The translations under genes and the position numbers were made by a program. The notes under the pieces were generated by a model. That model was given only the letters and a program-made list of their open reading frames with translations. It was not told the origin of the DNA and did no database searches. From Hyphomicrobiaceae bacterium (lineage in GTDB: Bacteria; Pseudomonadota; Alphaproteobacteria; Rhizobiales; Hyphomicrobiaceae), in NCBI GenBank assembly GCA_025359005.1, contig JANYHP010000336.1, positions 1-6,906 of the forward strand: DNA of 6,906 nt. The letters run 5' to 3'. Shown in pieces: positions 6,369 through 6,906 of the stretch. Positions within the stretch are counted from its first letter, which is position 1, and every line of letters starts with the position of its first letter.

Positions 6369-6437
6369 TTAGCAGCACGCGGCAGGCGCGTCAGCTTTTG
6401 CGCCGCCGATGGCGGCGTTGCGGAGGGATTGTGTCAT
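6369..6437 (-). pseudogene. 22-codon stub resembling the thiolase N-terminus
   Basis: A tiny open frame, MTQSLRNAAIGGAKADAPAACC and stop. Its first 13 residues match the thiolase opening MTQTLRKVAIVGGA at 10 positions with one residue missing. At DNA level 6437-6400 matches 5599-5559 at 32 of 38 aligned bases with a single in-frame 3-base gap, and CCCC precedes both ATGs. Resemblance ends after GGA. The ATG overlaps the pentapeptide stop as ATGA, so it would be translationally coupled. I infer a decayed duplicate of the thiolase start, not a functional gene; a short coupled peptide cannot be excluded. The MNT start codon lies 33 bases beyond the stub. Confidence 0.5.
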
Positions 6438-6799
6438 GGGGTCTTGCCGCTCTCGAGTTCTGACGCGCCGCCAGCCGCAATGGCGGCTGGCGGCACGGGA
6501 GCTGGGTGGCGTTCTGCGAAGAGTGACAAAAGCTCGGTCACGAGAAGACCGTTGATCGTCATGCCGTCCAGGGTACAGCCGGTTATGGTCACGCCGCACA
6601 GGTTGGCGGAAACGATCCGGGCACCGGACACATTCGCGTTGTGGACACGCAGGCCGGACACATTGACGTCATCGAGCGACCAGCCGGACATGTTGACATC
6701 CGTGAATGTCGAGCCGGACAGGTTTACATCGTTGAAGACCGAACCCGACAGTACGGACTTCGTGACTTCAAGGCGATCGCGCACAGAATCGATTTTCAA
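6434..6799 (-). CDS. Small pentapeptide-repeat protein
   Basis: A 121-aa protein with seven consecutive 10-residue units from residue 18 to 87, the first three being SGSVFNDVNL, SGSTFTDVNM and SGWSLDDVNV; later units drift (CGVTITGCTL, DGMTINGLLV). Hydrophobic residues recur every fifth position, as needed for a right-handed pentapeptide beta helix; 14 pentapeptides give about 3.5 coils. The tail DGMTINGLLVTELLSLF resembles the capping end I know from small proteobacterial pentapeptide proteins. After it comes an Ala/Pro/Gly-rich end (residues 97-121). Function is unknown: some family members mimic DNA and protect gyrase, but this one is short. The start codon is TTG at 6799, supported by GAGGAG nine bases before it and by the absence of an in-frame ATG or GTG between there and the upstream stop. 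It begins 17 bases after the upstream gene and its stop overlaps the stub's ATG. Confidence 0.85.
   Translation of the reverse strand: MKIDSVRDRLEVTKSVLSGSVFNDVNLSGSTFTDVNMSGWSLDDVNVSGLRVHNANVSGARIVSANLCGVTITGCTLDGMTINGLLVTELLSLFAERHPAPVPPAAIAAGGASELESGKTP
6467..6494. repeat. Perfect 12-bp inverted repeat inside the pentapeptide gene end
   Basis: GCCGCCAGCCGC (6467-6478) and GCGGCTGGCGGC (6483-6494) are exact reverse complements around the 4-base loop AATG. The hairpin encodes part of the Ala/Pro/Gly-rich tail (PPAAIAAGGA) and lies about 30 bases before the gene's stop. There is no T tract, so it is not a standard intrinsic terminator. Confidence 0.8.
6539..6748 (-). repeat. Seven degenerate 30-bp tandem units coding the pentapeptide helix
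   Basis: The 10-residue protein repeat is visible in the DNA as 30-base units. On the plus strand several units open with GCCGGACA and continue with a TT-GACATC-like core, clearest at 6651-6738. Units nearer the gene's 3' end have diverged. This indicates growth by tandem duplication. Confidence 0.75.
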
Positions 6800-6816
6800 C
6801 GCACCACTCTCCTCGG

Positions 6817-6906
6817 TTATTCCGCCGCCTGGGCGGGGCGCATGGGCGTGACGTTGGAGGGCTTGGCCTCGCTCGCTTTGAAATGCAGCGGGCCACCACG
6901 GAAGGG
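6817..6906 (-). CDS. C-terminal end of an unidentified gene
   Basis: An open frame entering from the right edge gives 29 residues ending in SNVTPMRPAQAAE, then a TAA stop. The stop lies 17 bases before the TTG start of the pentapeptide gene, whose GAGGAG site falls in the gap, so the spacing fits an operon. The visible tail is Pro/Ala-rich with no motif I recognise, and 29 open codons in GC-rich DNA are weak evidence by themselves. No function is offered. Confidence 0.5.
   Translation of the reverse strand, partial: PFRGGPLHFKASEAKPSNVTPMRPAQAAE

Overview
The window is high-GC (a typical thiolase line is about 75% G+C). It reads like a chromosomal piece of an alphaproteobacterium, probably Hyphomicrobiales (Rhizobiales). 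The support is the GC-rich codon use, two small hypothetical proteins of a kind I associate from memory with Bradyrhizobium-like genomes, a cold-shock gene, and scattered acyl-CoA metabolism genes. The taxonomic call is inference. Almost everything is on the minus strand; only the CoA-transferase gene runs on the plus strand. I see no tRNA, rRNA, CRISPR array, transposase or integrase.

Left part (1-1250, minus strand): the start of an exported protein that leaves the window (possibly GH114/TM1410-like), two small unrecognised proteins (75 and 64 aa), and a 69-aa CspA-type cold-shock protein. The cold-shock gene has a plausible promoter about 150 bases upstream, a long leader and a weak intrinsic terminator. 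Middle (1459-4221): a plus-strand class III (CaiB/BaiF) CoA-transferase converges, with a 10-base gap, on a minus-strand SAM-dependent methyltransferase. Upstream of the methyltransferase lies a six-helix HdeD/DUF308 membrane protein.

Right part (4286-6906, minus strand; in transcription order from the right edge): the tail of an unknown gene, a small pentapeptide-repeat protein with a TTG start, a 22-codon stub, an MNT nucleotidyltransferase, a HepT-like protein, and a FadI-type thiolase. The MNT/HepT pair is a probable toxin-antitoxin or related nucleotidyltransferase module and is visibly poorer in G+C than its surroundings (45-50% in two counted 60-base lines).

The most interesting signal is the stub at 6369-6437. 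Its first 38 bases match the first 41 bases of the thiolase gene at 32 of 38 aligned positions with one in-frame 3-base gap, and its ATG overlaps the pentapeptide stop codon (ATGA). The simplest reading is that the thiolase once followed the pentapeptide gene with translational coupling, and that the MNT/HepT module now separates them, leaving a decayed copy of the thiolase start behind. The intact thiolase start has no recognisable Shine-Dalgarno sequence and carries a G-quadruplex-type motif on the opposite strand. The thiolase and the CoA-transferase would both act on acyl-CoAs, but they are on opposite strands and nothing shows that they share a pathway.
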